47,058 bases of DNA from Prochlorococcus sp. AG-463-P14 (GTDB lineage Bacteria; Cyanobacteriota; Cyanobacteriia; PCC-6307; Cyanobiaceae), in contig QCRX01000003.1 of the NCBI GenBank assembly GCA_003209275.1, forward strand, positions 1 to 47,058. Reading direction: 5' to 3'. Numbering within the stretch: position 1 is the stretch's first letter; the number at the start of each line of letters is the position of its first letter. The notes beneath the pieces are model-generated. The model was not told the origin of the DNA, did no database searches, and saw only the letters and a list, made by a program, of their open reading frames with translations. Of this stretch, positions 27,884-37,375 are shown piece by piece. Made by a program: the position numbers and the translations under genes.

Positions 27884-29005
27884 GTGGCAGCAGCAGCAAG
27901 AGCTGCCACCCAGGCTTTGATTGGAGATCCTTTTATGCGGGATCAACAACTGGAGTTACCTAATGGCAGTGATTCTGTGATAGTTGCAGTTACCTCTGCT
28001 TCGGTGCTTGCAGGTGGTCGTTTGGCTATTGGTATCAGCCATTGTGAATCTGGATTAGGACTTGATCTCACTCGAGGTTTAGAAATATGGACTTGTGTGC
28101 AATGGAATGAGGACAGTGCAGCTTGTGATAGGCAATCAACAATTCAATCAGATCCTTGGTTACATATTGAAGCTGGTATGGGTGTAGGCAGAATTGAATC
28201 AACAGGAGATATCTGCCTTTCTTCTTTTGCGCGTGAATTGTTAGAGCGAAATCTTCGTCCAATAGTTCCCAAGGGACGTAGCTTGAAACTGGAAGTTATT
28301 TTCCCAAAAGGAATTGAATTGGGTGAGCGAACAAGCAATAAAGCTTTTGGTGTTGTTGATGGCTTGGCCGTTATTGGAACACAGGCAGAGACAAATATAA
28401 GTGCCTCACCTAACCAACTAAAAGAAGCTATTGGAGAATTACGAGAGACGTGTCGGGCTTCTGAATTTGATGGTTTTTTGACTTTGGTCCTTGGAGAAAA
28501 TGGCTTAGATTTATCTCTTAATTTGGGAATACCCTCATATTCTTTAATTAAAATAGGTAATTGGGTTGGACCATTACTGGTTGCTGCAGCTGAAGAGGGT
28601 GTTGAGAAACTTTTAGTTTTGGGTTATCACGGCAAACTGGTCAAGCTTGCAGGAGGGATATTTCATACTCATAACCATTTGGCTGATGGAAGAATAGAAA
28701 TTTTAATGGCCCTTGCAGTGGTTGAAGGGTTGCCGTTGAGTGAGATTAAAGGTTTAAGGAAGTCTGCCTCTCTTGAAGAAGCTTTGTTAAAACTCGAGGC
28801 TATTGATCGACCTATGGCTGAAAAGTTGTGGACTAGCCTTGCGCAAGCTGTCGAGGCTCGGAGTTCCTCTTATCTAAAGCGTTATGGTGATTGGTCAATG
28901 TCGATTGGAGCCGCTTTGTTTGATCGCCAGAGGCATTTGAGATGGGTTGGACCCAACGGTAAGAAGATCCTTGAGTGTTGGGAGGTCAATCTGGCGGACC
29001 ATTGA
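27884..29005 (+). CDS. cbiD: Cobalt-precorrin-5B C1-methyltransferase CbiD
   Basis: CbiD methylates C1 of the corrin ring in anaerobic cobalamin synthesis. The product (373 residues from GTG 27884) shows [40 protein letters not shown] and [26 protein letters not shown], typical of CbiD. The reading frame shows conserved sequence before this GTG ([11 protein letters not shown]), but no ATG, GTG or TTG lies in frame between it and the upstream TGA at 27821. Only ATC 27836 and CTG 27872 are near-cognate. The annotated GTG is therefore probably inside the gene. guaA follows, 58 bases downstream. Confidence 0.88.
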   Translation: MAAAARAATQALIGDPFMRDQQLELPNGSDSVIVAVTSASVLAGGRLAIGISHCESGLGLDLTRGLEIWTCVQWNEDSAACDRQSTIQSDPWLHIEAGMGVGRIESTGDICLSSFARELLERNLRPIVPKGRSLKLEVIFPKGIELGERTSNKAFGVVDGLAVIGTQAETNISASPNQLKEAIGELRETCRASEFDGFLTLVLGENGLDLSLNLGIPSYSLIKIGNWVGPLLVAAAEEGVEKLLVLGYHGKLVKLAGGIFHTHNHLADGRIEILMALAVVEGLPLSEIKGLRKSASLEEALLKLEAIDRPMAEKLWTSLAQAVEARSSSYLKRYGDWSMSIGAALFDRQRHLRWVGPNGKKILECWEVNLADH

Positions 29006-29063
29006 TTATGTTTTATCTACTCTGAGAGCTCTGAGGATTGTTTTCAAGCATCCTTTCGGTCAT

Positions 29064-30650
29064 ATGCATTATTCAGTCTTAGAAGATCAGCGCAAACCTG
29101 CAATTGTCATCCTTGATTTTGGCTCACAGTATTCCGAGCTGATCGCCAGAAGGGTGAGGGAGACCGACGTTTATTCCTTGGTATTGAGTTACAGCACACC
29201 TGTAGATGTGCTGCGAAAGCTGTCTCCTAAGGGATTAATTCTTAGCGGAGGGCCTAGTTCGGTCTATGCAGATGGTGCGCCTGTTTGTGATTCAGAAATT
29301 TGGAGTTTGGGAATACCTGTACTTGGGGTGTGTTATGGCATGCACTTAATGGTCCATCAATTAGGTGGAAATGTTGAAGCAGCCACTGGAAAGGCTGAGT
29401 ATGGGAAAGCGCCTCTATTTGTAGATGATCCAACAGCTTTGCTTACTAATGTTGTTGATGGATCAATAATGTGGATGAGCCATGGGGACTCGGTTAGATC
29501 CCTGCCTCCATCTTTTAGTCGTTTAGCGCATACTCAAAACACTCCTGAAGCTGTTATAGCTGACCCAAATCGAAAATTTTATGGCGTTCAGTTTCATCCA
29601 GAGGTAGTGCATTCCCAGCAAGGAATGGTTTTAATTAGGAATTTTGTTTATCACATATGTGGCTGCGAGCCTGATTGGACTACGACTACTTTTATTGATG
29701 AGGCTTTAAGGAATGTGCGAAATCAGGTTGGCAAGAAAAGAGTCTTGCTTGCCTTGTCAGGAGGAGTTGATTCATCGACACTTGCATTTCTTCTTCATAA
29801 AGCTATTGGTTCTCAATTGACATGCATGTTTATTGATCAGGGATTCATGCGTAAAGGTGAGCCTGAGTTCCTGACGGATTTTTTTGATAAGAAGTTTGAT
29901 ATTAATGTTGAATATATAAATGCCCGTGAGCGATTTATATCTAAGCTTCAAGGAATTACGGATCCAGAAGAAAAGCGCAAAATAATTGGAACTGAATTTA
30001 TTAGAGTCTTTGAAGAAGAAAGTGCGCGTTTGGGCCCATTTGATTATCTAGCTCAAGGTACTTTATATCCCGATGTGATTGAAAGTGCTGGGACTAATGT
30101 AGACCCTAAAACTGGAGAGAGAGTAGCTGTTAAGATTAAAAGTCATCATAACGTTGGTGGCTTACCGAAAGATCTTCAATTTAAACTAGTAGAACCACTT
30201 AGACGACTTTTTAAAGATGAGGTACGTAAAGTTGGTAGATCCCTAGGGCTTCCTGAAGAGATTGTTAGAAGACATCCTTTCCCAGGCCCTGGACTAGCTA
30301 TTCGTATTTTGGGAGAAGTAACTAATCAGAAGCTAAATTGTTTACGCGATGCAGATTTGATTGTTCGTGAGGAAATACACAATGCAGGTTTGTATCATGA
30401 TATCTGGCAGGCGTTTGCTGTTTTGCTTCCTGTCTGCTCAGTTGGAGTAATGGGAGATAAGAGGACTTATGCATGGCCAATTGTTGTTCGTTGTGTCTCT
30501 AGTGAAGATGGAATGACAGCAGACTGGTCTCATCTTCCCTATGAAATTTTAGAACTTATTTCTAATCGCATTGTTAATGAGGTTGAAGGCGTAAATCGTG
30601 TAGTTCTTGATATCACGAGCAAGCCTCCAGGCACAATAGAGTGGGAATAA
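29064..30650 (+). CDS. guaA: GMP synthase (glutamine-hydrolysing)
   Basis: GuaA converts XMP to GMP. The 528-residue protein has an N-terminal class I glutamine amidotransferase domain ([15 protein letters not shown], catalytic Cys in GVCYGMHLM, and His-Glu in QFHPEVVHS). An ATP pyrophosphatase domain follows with [15 protein letters not shown]. The C-terminal dimerisation domain ends in [12 protein letters not shown]. The open frame reaches back to 28947 but overlaps cbiD; ATG 29064 starts at the family N-terminus. Confidence 0.95.
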   Translation: MHYSVLEDQRKPAIVILDFGSQYSELIARRVRETDVYSLVLSYSTPVDVLRKLSPKGLILSGGPSSVYADGAPVCDSEIWSLGIPVLGVCYGMHLMVHQLGGNVEAATGKAEYGKAPLFVDDPTALLTNVVDGSIMWMSHGDSVRSLPPSFSRLAHTQNTPEAVIADPNRKFYGVQFHPEVVHSQQGMVLIRNFVYHICGCEPDWTTTTFIDEALRNVRNQVGKKRVLLALSGGVDSSTLAFLLHKAIGSQLTCMFIDQGFMRKGEPEFLTDFFDKKFDINVEYINARERFISKLQGITDPEEKRKIIGTEFIRVFEEESARLGPFDYLAQGTLYPDVIESAGTNVDPKTGERVAVKIKSHHNVGGLPKDLQFKLVEPLRRLFKDEVRKVGRSLGLPEEIVRRHPFPGPGLAIRILGEVTNQKLNCLRDADLIVREEIHNAGLYHDIWQAFAVLLPVCSVGVMGDKRTYAWPIVVRCVSSEDGMTADWSHLPYEILELISNRIVNEVEGVNRVVLDITSKPPGTIEWE

Positions 30651-30667
30651 TTTTGAAAGCAAAAATC

Positions 30668-30709
30668 ATGGGTTTTATTTATTTTTGTACTTTGCTAAAT
30701 TAAACCCAT
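30668..30709 (+). terminator. Inverted repeat downstream of guaA
   Basis: ATGGGTTT (30668-30675) and AAACCCAT (30702-30709) form an 8-bp stem with a 26-base AT-rich loop containing TATTTTTGT. It lies between the guaA stop and the start of the glycosyltransferase-like gene, so it could separate these transcripts. The long loop makes termination uncertain. Confidence 0.35.
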
Positions 30710-30739
30710 AGCAATTATTTAATCTCGCTATGCACTCTA

Positions 30740-31441
30740 ATGAAGATTCAAGTTTTTTTAAGACAGTGTTTCTATTCTCCTAATGCTCAATTTTGTGATA
30801 GAGATAGACCTGTCTGGTTTGATAAGGAAAAAATATTTATGAATCTTAAGAGGACTATTAACCCCGAGTTAGCTGATCTTCATATTATCTATGACAGCCA
30901 TTTTGGCACACTACACGAAACATTTTTATCCCAAGAAGAGAATGTAGAAATTGTTAATTGTGGAACGGAGGCTAGTAGCTTTTTGAAGACTCTTGAAATA
31001 GTAGAACAAAAGAAATTTGGCGATGATACAATTATTTATTTTCTAGAAGATGATTACTTGCATCGAGAAAATTGGTGCGAAGCTCTCCTTGAGGCTTATT
31101 CATTGCCAATTCATTATGTATCACTTTATGATCACTTAAATAAATATATATTGGATGGATATTCTAATTTACTTGCTAGAATTTTTATCACCAAATCTAT
31201 TCATTGGAGGACTGTCCCTTCAGTCTGTAATACTTACTCTGCGAAAATGGGCCAAATCAAAGAAGATCTAGATGTTCATAAGCACTTTAGCTCCTCATCT
31301 TTAAATGGAATATCACAAGATAATTTAAAATTTTTACGTCTAGCCGAAATGGGAAGAGGGCTTGTAACTCCTTTGCCAGGCTATTCAACTCATTGTGACC
31401 GGTTCCTTTCGCCGACAATTGATTGGACTAAATATATTTAA
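30740..31441 (+). CDS. Glycosyltransferase-like protein of unknown function
   Basis: This 233-residue protein is not clearly assigned. A segment DDTIIYFLEDDYLHRENWCEALLEAY resembles the acidic DxD/EDD metal-binding strand of GT-A glycosyltransferases, and the order of strands and helices around it fits this fold. No signal peptide or membrane segment is visible. The gene is flanked by low-complexity AT-rich gaps (89 and 169 bases) and is not in an obvious operon. Possible role in surface polysaccharide synthesis; this is a weak inference. It looks like an inserted gene between core genes. Confidence 0.55.
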   Translation: MKIQVFLRQCFYSPNAQFCDRDRPVWFDKEKIFMNLKRTINPELADLHIIYDSHFGTLHETFLSQEENVEIVNCGTEASSFLKTLEIVEQKKFGDDTIIYFLEDDYLHRENWCEALLEAYSLPIHYVSLYDHLNKYILDGYSNLLARIFITKSIHWRTVPSVCNTYSAKMGQIKEDLDVHKHFSSSSLNGISQDNLKFLRLAEMGRGLVTPLPGYSTHCDRFLSPTIDWTKYI

Positions 31442-31610
31442 ACTAAACGATAGTATTTTGTGAAAGTTCTCATCAGTTTTGAAATTACCTGTGTTCCCTT
31501 AGCTCGTATGGAGTTGTAGCAACACTTTTTTCCGGCTCTATTTTTTTGGACTCTTTGGACTGGTGCAAACGTTCAGGAGTAGATAGTCTGGTTTACTGGC
31601 TAGAAGTTCA

Positions 31611-32222
31611 TTGACTACAGTCCAAGCTCAGGACATTCAGCTGCAACGTCGCCTGCAAAAGGACAGTATTCAAATTGCAGGTAAGACTATTTATATAAAC
31701 CCCTTTCTTTATTGGCGTCGTTTTGATAGCAATACGGATCGGTGGCTACGAGAACCTGGCCAGCTCGGCGAAGATCAGATTAGGTTGAATCGCACCAGAT
31801 TTTATCCAGAACTCGATTGGACGTTTTTAGATGAGGAAGAGCGTGCTGTTAAGGATGCATCTGTGGAAATGTTTCTTAAGAGTCTTGAGCTTATAGGTAC
31901 TTTTCATCCTCAGCTTAATTCGGGTCAACTTCTTGAGGTTGAGAGAAAAATGGCTGTTACTAAGAAACTAGCTTTTGAGCGATGGGTAGAGAAGTCTTTT
32001 AACCGACGTTTCAAGCAAGAGTCAAGAGAGAAACAGCGATTTGCTCGCGAACGTTTATGGCGTACATGGAAGGAGTGGATGAGCCTGGAGCCTACACATC
32101 AAGCTGTAGGACCAATTGTCGCACTTGTTGTTTTGGCAGGTTTTGGTGGATGGTCTCTAGGTGTTTCAAATGTTAGTTGTCCATCATTTTTGACGCCTAC
32201 GGAGCAAACTGTAGTTAGGTAG
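31611..32222 (+). CDS. Membrane-anchored protein of unknown function
   Basis: The 203-residue protein is charged and soluble for about 165 residues (motif IAGKTIYINPFLYWRRFDSNTDRWLREPG, and RFARERLWRTWKEWM). It then has a C-terminal hydrophobic helix (GPIVALVVLAGFGGWSLGV), suggesting a tail anchor. No family is recognised. The start is TTG 31611. It precedes another unknown gene by 21 bases and mrdA farther on. Confidence 0.7.
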   Translation: MTTVQAQDIQLQRRLQKDSIQIAGKTIYINPFLYWRRFDSNTDRWLREPGQLGEDQIRLNRTRFYPELDWTFLDEEERAVKDASVEMFLKSLELIGTFHPQLNSGQLLEVERKMAVTKKLAFERWVEKSFNRRFKQESREKQRFARERLWRTWKEWMSLEPTHQAVGPIVALVVLAGFGGWSLGVSNVSCPSFLTPTEQTVVR

Positions 32223-32243
32223 ACCCAAACATTTGACGCTGGC

Positions 32244-32642
32244 ATGAGCGACGAGCCTTTTGACAATTTTCGCCTTTCGTTAATGCAGGATTTTTTGCCA
32301 GTTAGCTTGGCAATGGTTGAAAGGGCTAGAAAGGGTGGTCCAAGCAAGCTTATAGAGGCATTTACTAATTCAGATGATCCCTTTAATGAACTCCGTTTAG
32401 AAGGTGAACCTGTAGCGAAGACTGTGCGAGAAAAGCTTGATCAGGTCAGTCCAGGATTGGGGAACCCAGTTATGTCTGTGAAGGTTGACGTTAATACTGA
32501 TATAGATGAATCTGAGCCAATTTTTGATGAAGAATCTTTGATTGAAGTTCTTGATCGTATTGAGAATCGTCTCGAAGAGCTTGAGCAACATTTTCAAAAT
32601 GAAGGCCCCACAATTTCCAGTCCCTCGTCAGAAAAAGAATGA
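32244..32642 (+). CDS. Small acidic protein of unknown function
   Basis: The 132-residue product is acidic. The C-terminal third (SLIEVLDRIENRLEELEQHFQN) is a probable coiled coil, and the N-terminus contains FRLSLMQDFLPVSLAMVERARKGGPSKLIEAF. No family is recognised. ATG 32244 is a good start. It lies 5 bases before mrdA, so it probably shares its message. Confidence 0.7.
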   Translation: MSDEPFDNFRLSLMQDFLPVSLAMVERARKGGPSKLIEAFTNSDDPFNELRLEGEPVAKTVREKLDQVSPGLGNPVMSVKVDVNTDIDESEPIFDEESLIEVLDRIENRLEELEQHFQNEGPTISSPSSEKE

Positions 32643-32647
32643 AATAG

Positions 32648-34450
32648 ATGGAGACTAAAACTAAGCATTTGGGTTCAAAGAAACCAAAAATTGGTTCATT
32701 GAATCAACCAACGATTCTGATGTGCTTAGTAATACTTTGTTTCGGATCGATGGTTACTCGTCTTTTCTGGTTGCAAATAGTCCAAGGTTCTTTTTATCGG
32801 AAACTTTCAGATGAAAACCGAATTCGTTTGGTTTCTCGTCAGCCGATTCGAGGAAGACTATTAGATCGTAAAGGAAAGGTTTTAGCTGATAGCAAACTTA
32901 CTTATACCTTGTCAGTTCAACCTCGCTTAATAAGCAAAGATCAATGGCCTATTTTGCGAGATAAATTGTCTTATTTGCTTGATATTCCTGTTGATGTGTT
33001 GAATGCTCGGTTTACTCGTGGAATTAGGAATGATCCTTTTCGTATTACTCTTGCAACTGAGTTAACTTCAAAGCAGGTTCTCCGTTTTAAAGAACAAGAT
33101 CAGAATCTAGAAGGAGCTCAAGTTGATGTTGACTTACTTCGTTATTATCCTCATGGATCACTTGCTTCTCATGCTTTAGGTTATACCCAAGCTATTACGA
33201 ATAATGAGTTTAAGATTTTAAGAAAAAAAGGTTATGAATTTAATGATCGCATTGGAAGAATAGGTGTTGAAGCTGCTTATGAGTCACATTTGCGTGGTGC
33301 ATGGGGAGGCGAAATGCTTGAAGTTGATGCGCTTGGGACCGTACAACGTAGTCTTGGTATTAAGTCTCCTGTTGCAGGACGGGACCTTTCTTTGACTCTT
33401 GACTTTGATTTACAAGAGGCTGCAGAAAAAGCTTTAGAAGGAAAAGTGGGTGGAGCAATTGTTGCGCTAGATCCTCGTAATGGGGCAATTCGTGCTATGG
33501 CGAGCCGACCAACTTTTGATCCAAACTTTTTTTCTAAATTAGTTACTACTAAAAAAGAGTATGACAATCTATTCTTATCACCTAACCGGCCTTTATTTAG
33601 TCGTGCGATTAATGCTTATGACCCTGGAAGTACTTGGAAACCTATAACAGGCATGGCGGGAATGGAAACTGGTAAGTTCCCACCAGAGGTTCTTCTAAAA
33701 ACCACTCGTTGTATTAAATACGGAGGACATTGCTTCCCCGAGCATAACGGTCAGGGATTTGGGACTATTGGTTATGAAGATGCACTGAGTTTTTCAAGTA
33801 ATACCTTTTTTTATCAGGTTGGAGTAGGCGTAGGCTCTCAAGCGCTCTATGACGCTGCTGTGAAATTAGGCTTTGATACTTTGACAGGAATTGAAATAGG
33901 TTATGAAGAAAGTAAAGGTTTAGTTGGTCATAGGCAATGGGCTGAGAAAGGTCGAGGTTGGGCTAAGCCTGGTCAAACTCCTTGGATTCCAGAGGATATG
34001 GCAAGTGCTTCTATTGGGCAATCGGTTGTTCAGATAACGCCTTTACAATTAGCGCGTGCATATGCAGTATTCGCCAACGGTGGTTATTTGATTACTCCAC
34101 ATTTGGCTGAAAGTAACGTTGATTGGCTTTCATCAACATATCGAAGGAAAGTAGATATAAAAGCTTCTACTTTAGAGACACTTCGCAATGGGCTCAGAAA
34201 GGTAGTTAAGTCGGGTACGGGGTGGTCTTTAACCACAAATCAATCTGATTTACCACCAGTTGCTGGTAAGACAGGTACAGCAGAGGATAGTTCTGGGGGT
34301 GCAGATCATGCTTGGTTTGTTTGTTTCGCCCCTTTTGATCTTGGGGAAATTGTAATCGTTGCATTTGCTCAGAACACGCCTGGAGGCGGATCAGTTCATG
34401 CTTTACCAATGGCTAGACAAGTATTGGAAACCTGGAATCGCCTTAGATAA
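32648..34450 (+). CDS. mrdA: Penicillin-binding protein 2 (transpeptidase)
   Basis: PBP2 is the class B transpeptidase of lateral wall synthesis, acting at the cytoplasmic membrane. The 600-residue protein has an N-terminal membrane helix (about residues 22-45), then the class B dimerisation region with RGRLLDRKGKVLADS. The transpeptidase motifs are S-T-W-K in PGSTWKPITG near residue 327, SSN near 383, and KTGT in VAGKTGTAEDS near 540. Motif spacing fits the PBP2 rather than FtsI branch, but FtsI is possible. The ATG at 32648 follows the small acidic gene. Confidence 0.9.
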   Translation: METKTKHLGSKKPKIGSLNQPTILMCLVILCFGSMVTRLFWLQIVQGSFYRKLSDENRIRLVSRQPIRGRLLDRKGKVLADSKLTYTLSVQPRLISKDQWPILRDKLSYLLDIPVDVLNARFTRGIRNDPFRITLATELTSKQVLRFKEQDQNLEGAQVDVDLLRYYPHGSLASHALGYTQAITNNEFKILRKKGYEFNDRIGRIGVEAAYESHLRGAWGGEMLEVDALGTVQRSLGIKSPVAGRDLSLTLDFDLQEAAEKALEGKVGGAIVALDPRNGAIRAMASRPTFDPNFFSKLVTTKKEYDNLFLSPNRPLFSRAINAYDPGSTWKPITGMAGMETGKFPPEVLLKTTRCIKYGGHCFPEHNGQGFGTIGYEDALSFSSNTFFYQVGVGVGSQALYDAAVKLGFDTLTGIEIGYEESKGLVGHRQWAEKGRGWAKPGQTPWIPEDMASASIGQSVVQITPLQLARAYAVFANGGYLITPHLAESNVDWLSSTYRRKVDIKASTLETLRNGLRKVVKSGTGWSLTTNQSDLPPVAGKTGTAEDSSGGADHAWFVCFAPFDLGEIVIVAFAQNTPGGGSVHALPMARQVLETWNRLR

Positions 34451-34462
34451 AGTTGATTTTGC

Positions 34463-34484
34463 CTATCTTTATTTTTCGAGATAG
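34463..34484. terminator. Small hairpin between mrdA and the convergent gene
   Basis: CTATCT (34463-34468) and AGATAG (34479-34484) are inverted repeats around a 10-base T-rich loop, in the 34-base gap between two converging genes. A bidirectional terminator is plausible. Confidence 0.35.
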
Positions 34485-34682
34485 TTATGCTGCCTCAGGC
34501 AAGGTTATTTCTTGAGATAGACGAATATCTAAGATTTTTTTTGCTTCTGCTAATGAGCAAACTGATGTACGAAAAGGCAATAAAACCATTGGACTACGTT
34601 CAGGTCGAACCAACCAACTCTGATTCTCTTGTTTTAAAAGAAGAAAACCTCGGTAACGAATAACTGTTTTGAGACGTGTCAT
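34485..34682 (-). CDS. Short protein of unknown function
   Basis: This gene encodes a 65-residue protein (TRLKTVIRYRGFLLLKQENQSWLVRPERSPMVLLPFRTSVCSLAEAKKIL). Its alternation of hydrophobic and basic stretches fits a small beta-sheet fold. A second in-frame ATG at 34691 is the other possible start; ATG 34682 has a GGGA element just upstream. I recall short proteins of this type in cyanobacteria but cannot name a family. It is convergent with mrdA. Confidence 0.6.
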   Translation of the reverse strand: MTRLKTVIRYRGFLLLKQENQSWLVRPERSPMVLLPFRTSVCSLAEAKKILDIRLSQEITLPEAA

Positions 34683-34691
34683 AGATCCCAT

Positions 34692-34960
34692 TTCAGAGAT
34701 AAATGAATGATACTTTCAAAGAATTCTCACGCAACTATATATGGTGTGCCTCTAATTTTCTAATCTCTTAATTATTGGACTTCTTCTGCTATGTATCAGG
34801 TGCTACTAGTTTGCTTTAAGGCCTTTATTTACTCTACATCTCAGCATAAACAGCATTCCTTTTGATAGGTGTCTTGATGTTTGCAGATGCTGGTTGAGGA
34901 AACTATATATGGTGTTGCTGGGAAAGTATTGAGAATAAAAATGAGTTTTTGGATGATTTT
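34692..34960. other. Intergenic region with a 15-bp direct repeat
   Basis: No open frame of useful length is seen on either strand in these 269 bases. The sequence AACTATATATGGTGT occurs twice, at 34733-34747 and 34901-34915. No tRNA or known small-RNA fold is recognised by eye. Confidence 0.5.
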
Positions 34961-35485
34961 TTAAAGCTCTAGAGGGTGCATTTGAAGTAATCGTTGGATT
35001 AAATCTTGGATTGATTCGTCTTTTGCCGGTTTGCTGTTGTTGCTCATTAACTGCCGTCCTACAACTTGTGCACCTAGGTGTGTTAGTTGTATTCGTAAAG
35101 AGAGTAATAATTCCATGCCTCCTCCTCCGGAGAAACTAGCCATAGCTATTGGTCTTCCATTAAATAAATACCTAAAATCGTCTCCTTGAACGGATAGCCA
35201 GGCCAAAGCACTTGTGAAGACGGGAGGTATAGAGCCATTGTATTCCGGTGCACATATCACCCATCGAGGTATCGAGGCCATTTGACTACTTAAAGTTTTT
35301 GCTGAAGCGGGGATTCCAGAATCCTTATGAGTTCTGGGATTGTATAGAGGTAGATCAAGAGTTGTTAAATCAAGAAGCTCTGTTTTTTCGCCAAGGATTT
35401 CTCCTGCTTCTACAAATCTTTTAGCAAGTTGTAGGTTTTCGCCATTGCTAGCTGTTATGACGAGGAGAGTGCTTGGTGAGGCCAT
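34961..35485 (-). CDS. NADPH-dependent FMN reductase family protein
   Basis: This 174-residue protein has a flavodoxin-like fold. The N-terminus has LLVITASNGENLQLAKRF (a phosphate-binding loop), and the middle has CAPEYNGSIPPVFTSALAWLS, the hallmark of NADPH-dependent FMN/quinone reductases. FSGGGGMELL follows. A substrate cannot be named. It is 45 bases downstream of flv1 on the same strand, which suggests but does not prove that it supplies electrons to the flavodiiron pair. Confidence 0.88.
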   Translation of the reverse strand: MASPSTLLVITASNGENLQLAKRFVEAGEILGEKTELLDLTTLDLPLYNPRTHKDSGIPASAKTLSSQMASIPRWVICAPEYNGSIPPVFTSALAWLSVQGDDFRYLFNGRPIAMASFSGGGGMELLLSLRIQLTHLGAQVVGRQLMSNNSKPAKDESIQDLIQRLLQMHPLEL

Positions 35486-35530
35486 GGGAGTGGAAGGGTG
35501 ATTGAGAAGCAGGGTTAAGAGAGTGTTGTA

Positions 35531-37375
35531 TTAATAATTTGCTCCAGTTCGGCGATGATGTATTGCTGTTGTGCCATCTGAATCTAAAACTTTTCCGCTT
35601 TGAATTTCTGCATAAATTAGCCAATGGTCACCACACTCCATGCGATTCTTTACACATCCTTCAAGCCATGCCAATGCTTCTGGCAGTATTGGCTGTCCTT
35701 CCGGACTCTTGTCGAGTGTTAGTCCTTCGAATCTATCTGCGCCGGGTGGAAAAGATTGAAGAAACTTTCGCATAAGTTCTTTTTGACGATCAGCTGCCAA
35801 GATATTCAGTGTGAATTTATCTTCACAATGAAGAAGAGCTCCTACGGCGCGATCTTTTGCGACAGCGATGGTTAGTCCTGGAGGTGAGAAACTTGCTTGG
35901 CTTACCCAGCTTGCGATCATTGCTCCAGTTAATGGCTCACCTTCGCTTTCTTTTCGGGCAGTCAATACACATAATGAACCGACAATTCTTCCTAGTGCTA
36001 GTACGGCTGGATCGCTACGACTAGCACTCATGCCTCCTGTAGCACGACGTTGGTGACGTTTGTGCGCTTTAAGGAGATCACGACCAAAGGCTGTGCCAGT
36101 TTCTTCGAGTTTTTTAACCATCGCAGCATCAGGACTGAATTTAACCTTGATTGGTTTAAAGCCAAATTCAAAGCCACTGTCAGAGAGCTTGCTTTCTAAT
36201 AAATCTAAAGCTTCTCCACTCCATCCATAGCTCCCAAAAATTCCTACTGGCTTTTCTTTATCTCCTTCAGCGAGAAGAACTCCTAATGCTGAGACTATTG
36301 GTGTCGGTGCATGACCACCTAAGGTAGGAGAACCAATTAGATATGCATCGGCTTCTTTGATAGCTTTTAATAACTCCTCCGTTTTCGAGAATTCGCAATT
36401 GAGGCTTTGAATTTGTACTCCTGTACGACTGATTCCATTTGCCAAGGCATCAGCAATGGCAGCTGTATTCCCATAGGCACTTGCGAAAAGTAATATCACC
36501 TTGACCTTCGATGTTTGGTGATTATCACCCCATCTGGTGTAGTCATTTAGTAAACTACGCCAACTCCCTTCAATTGCAGGACCATGACCTGGAGCAATTG
36601 TACGAATATCCAGTTCTTCTAGCTTTTCAATTAAGCTATTTACCTGCGTAGCCATAGGTGCCATCAGACAGTCAAAATAATATCTACGATCTTCATCTGT
36701 ACTACTTCTATTTAATTCTGCCCATTGTTTTGTGCAGAGATGAGCGGCGAAGAATTTATCGCTCATTAGCAAACCAAGTGTTTCTTCAAAAGCTAAAAGT
36801 CCTCCTGGCCAGCGTGCCGTAGGAGCAGGAATTAAGTGTAATTGATATTTACTCCCAACTGAAATTATGGTTTGTTTTTTAATTGCTTGAATCTTTGGAA
36901 TTGGAGGAATAAATGATTCCTTTACATTATTATCTTCGGGACGTGAGGGCTTTTGTTGACTCCATATCTCTCTAAGTAATTGTTCTCCTGGGCGTGAACA
37001 TATTAATTCGAGACCTGAATAAATTTCTGCAAGGTTTTTTAGTAGTGCGACTCGATTTGGATTTACATGGCCAACTATGACTGATAGGTGTGTAGTGTTA
37101 GCAGGTATTGCATTCGCGAGTGCTTCTATGAAAACTTCTAAATAGGCTATTCCAGGCGGATGGATTAGTAAGGCAGAGGCATTATTCTTGTTTTTATCTT
37201 GGTTAGATGTGATTAAAAACGAATTAGCCGTACTTCCCCGCTCCAGCCCATATTCCACTTCAAATCGCAACCTATTTGGACTTAAGCCTCTAAGGCTGAT
37301 GAGATCTTCGTCGATTGTCAGATTTATTACCTCTCTTTTGCCTTGTGATTGAGTTAGCTTGTTGATAGATGGCAT
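35531..37375 (-). CDS. flv1: Flavodiiron protein Flv1-like
   Basis: This 614-residue protein has the class C flavodiiron layout: metallo-beta-lactamase-like domain (about 1-270), flavodoxin-like domain (about 290-430) and C-terminal flavin reductase-like domain (about 450-610). The usual iron-binding H-x-E-x-D-H motif is replaced by HVNPNR, and a further His is Arg in TARWPGG. Only some ligands remain (SDKFFAAH, GHGPAIEG). This pattern is known from Flv1, the non-canonical partner in the light-dependent oxygen reduction heteromer. The ATG overlaps the flv3 stop by one base. Confidence 0.92.
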   Translation of the reverse strand: MPSINKLTQSQGKREVINLTIDEDLISLRGLSPNRLRFEVEYGLERGSTANSFLITSNQDKNKNNASALLIHPPGIAYLEVFIEALANAIPANTTHLSVIVGHVNPNRVALLKNLAEIYSGLELICSRPGEQLLREIWSQQKPSRPEDNNVKESFIPPIPKIQAIKKQTIISVGSKYQLHLIPAPTARWPGGLLAFEETLGLLMSDKFFAAHLCTKQWAELNRSSTDEDRRYYFDCLMAPMATQVNSLIEKLEELDIRTIAPGHGPAIEGSWRSLLNDYTRWGDNHQTSKVKVILLFASAYGNTAAIADALANGISRTGVQIQSLNCEFSKTEELLKAIKEADAYLIGSPTLGGHAPTPIVSALGVLLAEGDKEKPVGIFGSYGWSGEALDLLESKLSDSGFEFGFKPIKVKFSPDAAMVKKLEETGTAFGRDLLKAHKRHQRRATGGMSASRSDPAVLALGRIVGSLCVLTARKESEGEPLTGAMIASWVSQASFSPPGLTIAVAKDRAVGALLHCEDKFTLNILAADRQKELMRKFLQSFPPGADRFEGLTLDKSPEGQPILPEALAWLEGCVKNRMECGDHWLIYAEIQSGKVLDSDGTTAIHHRRTGANY

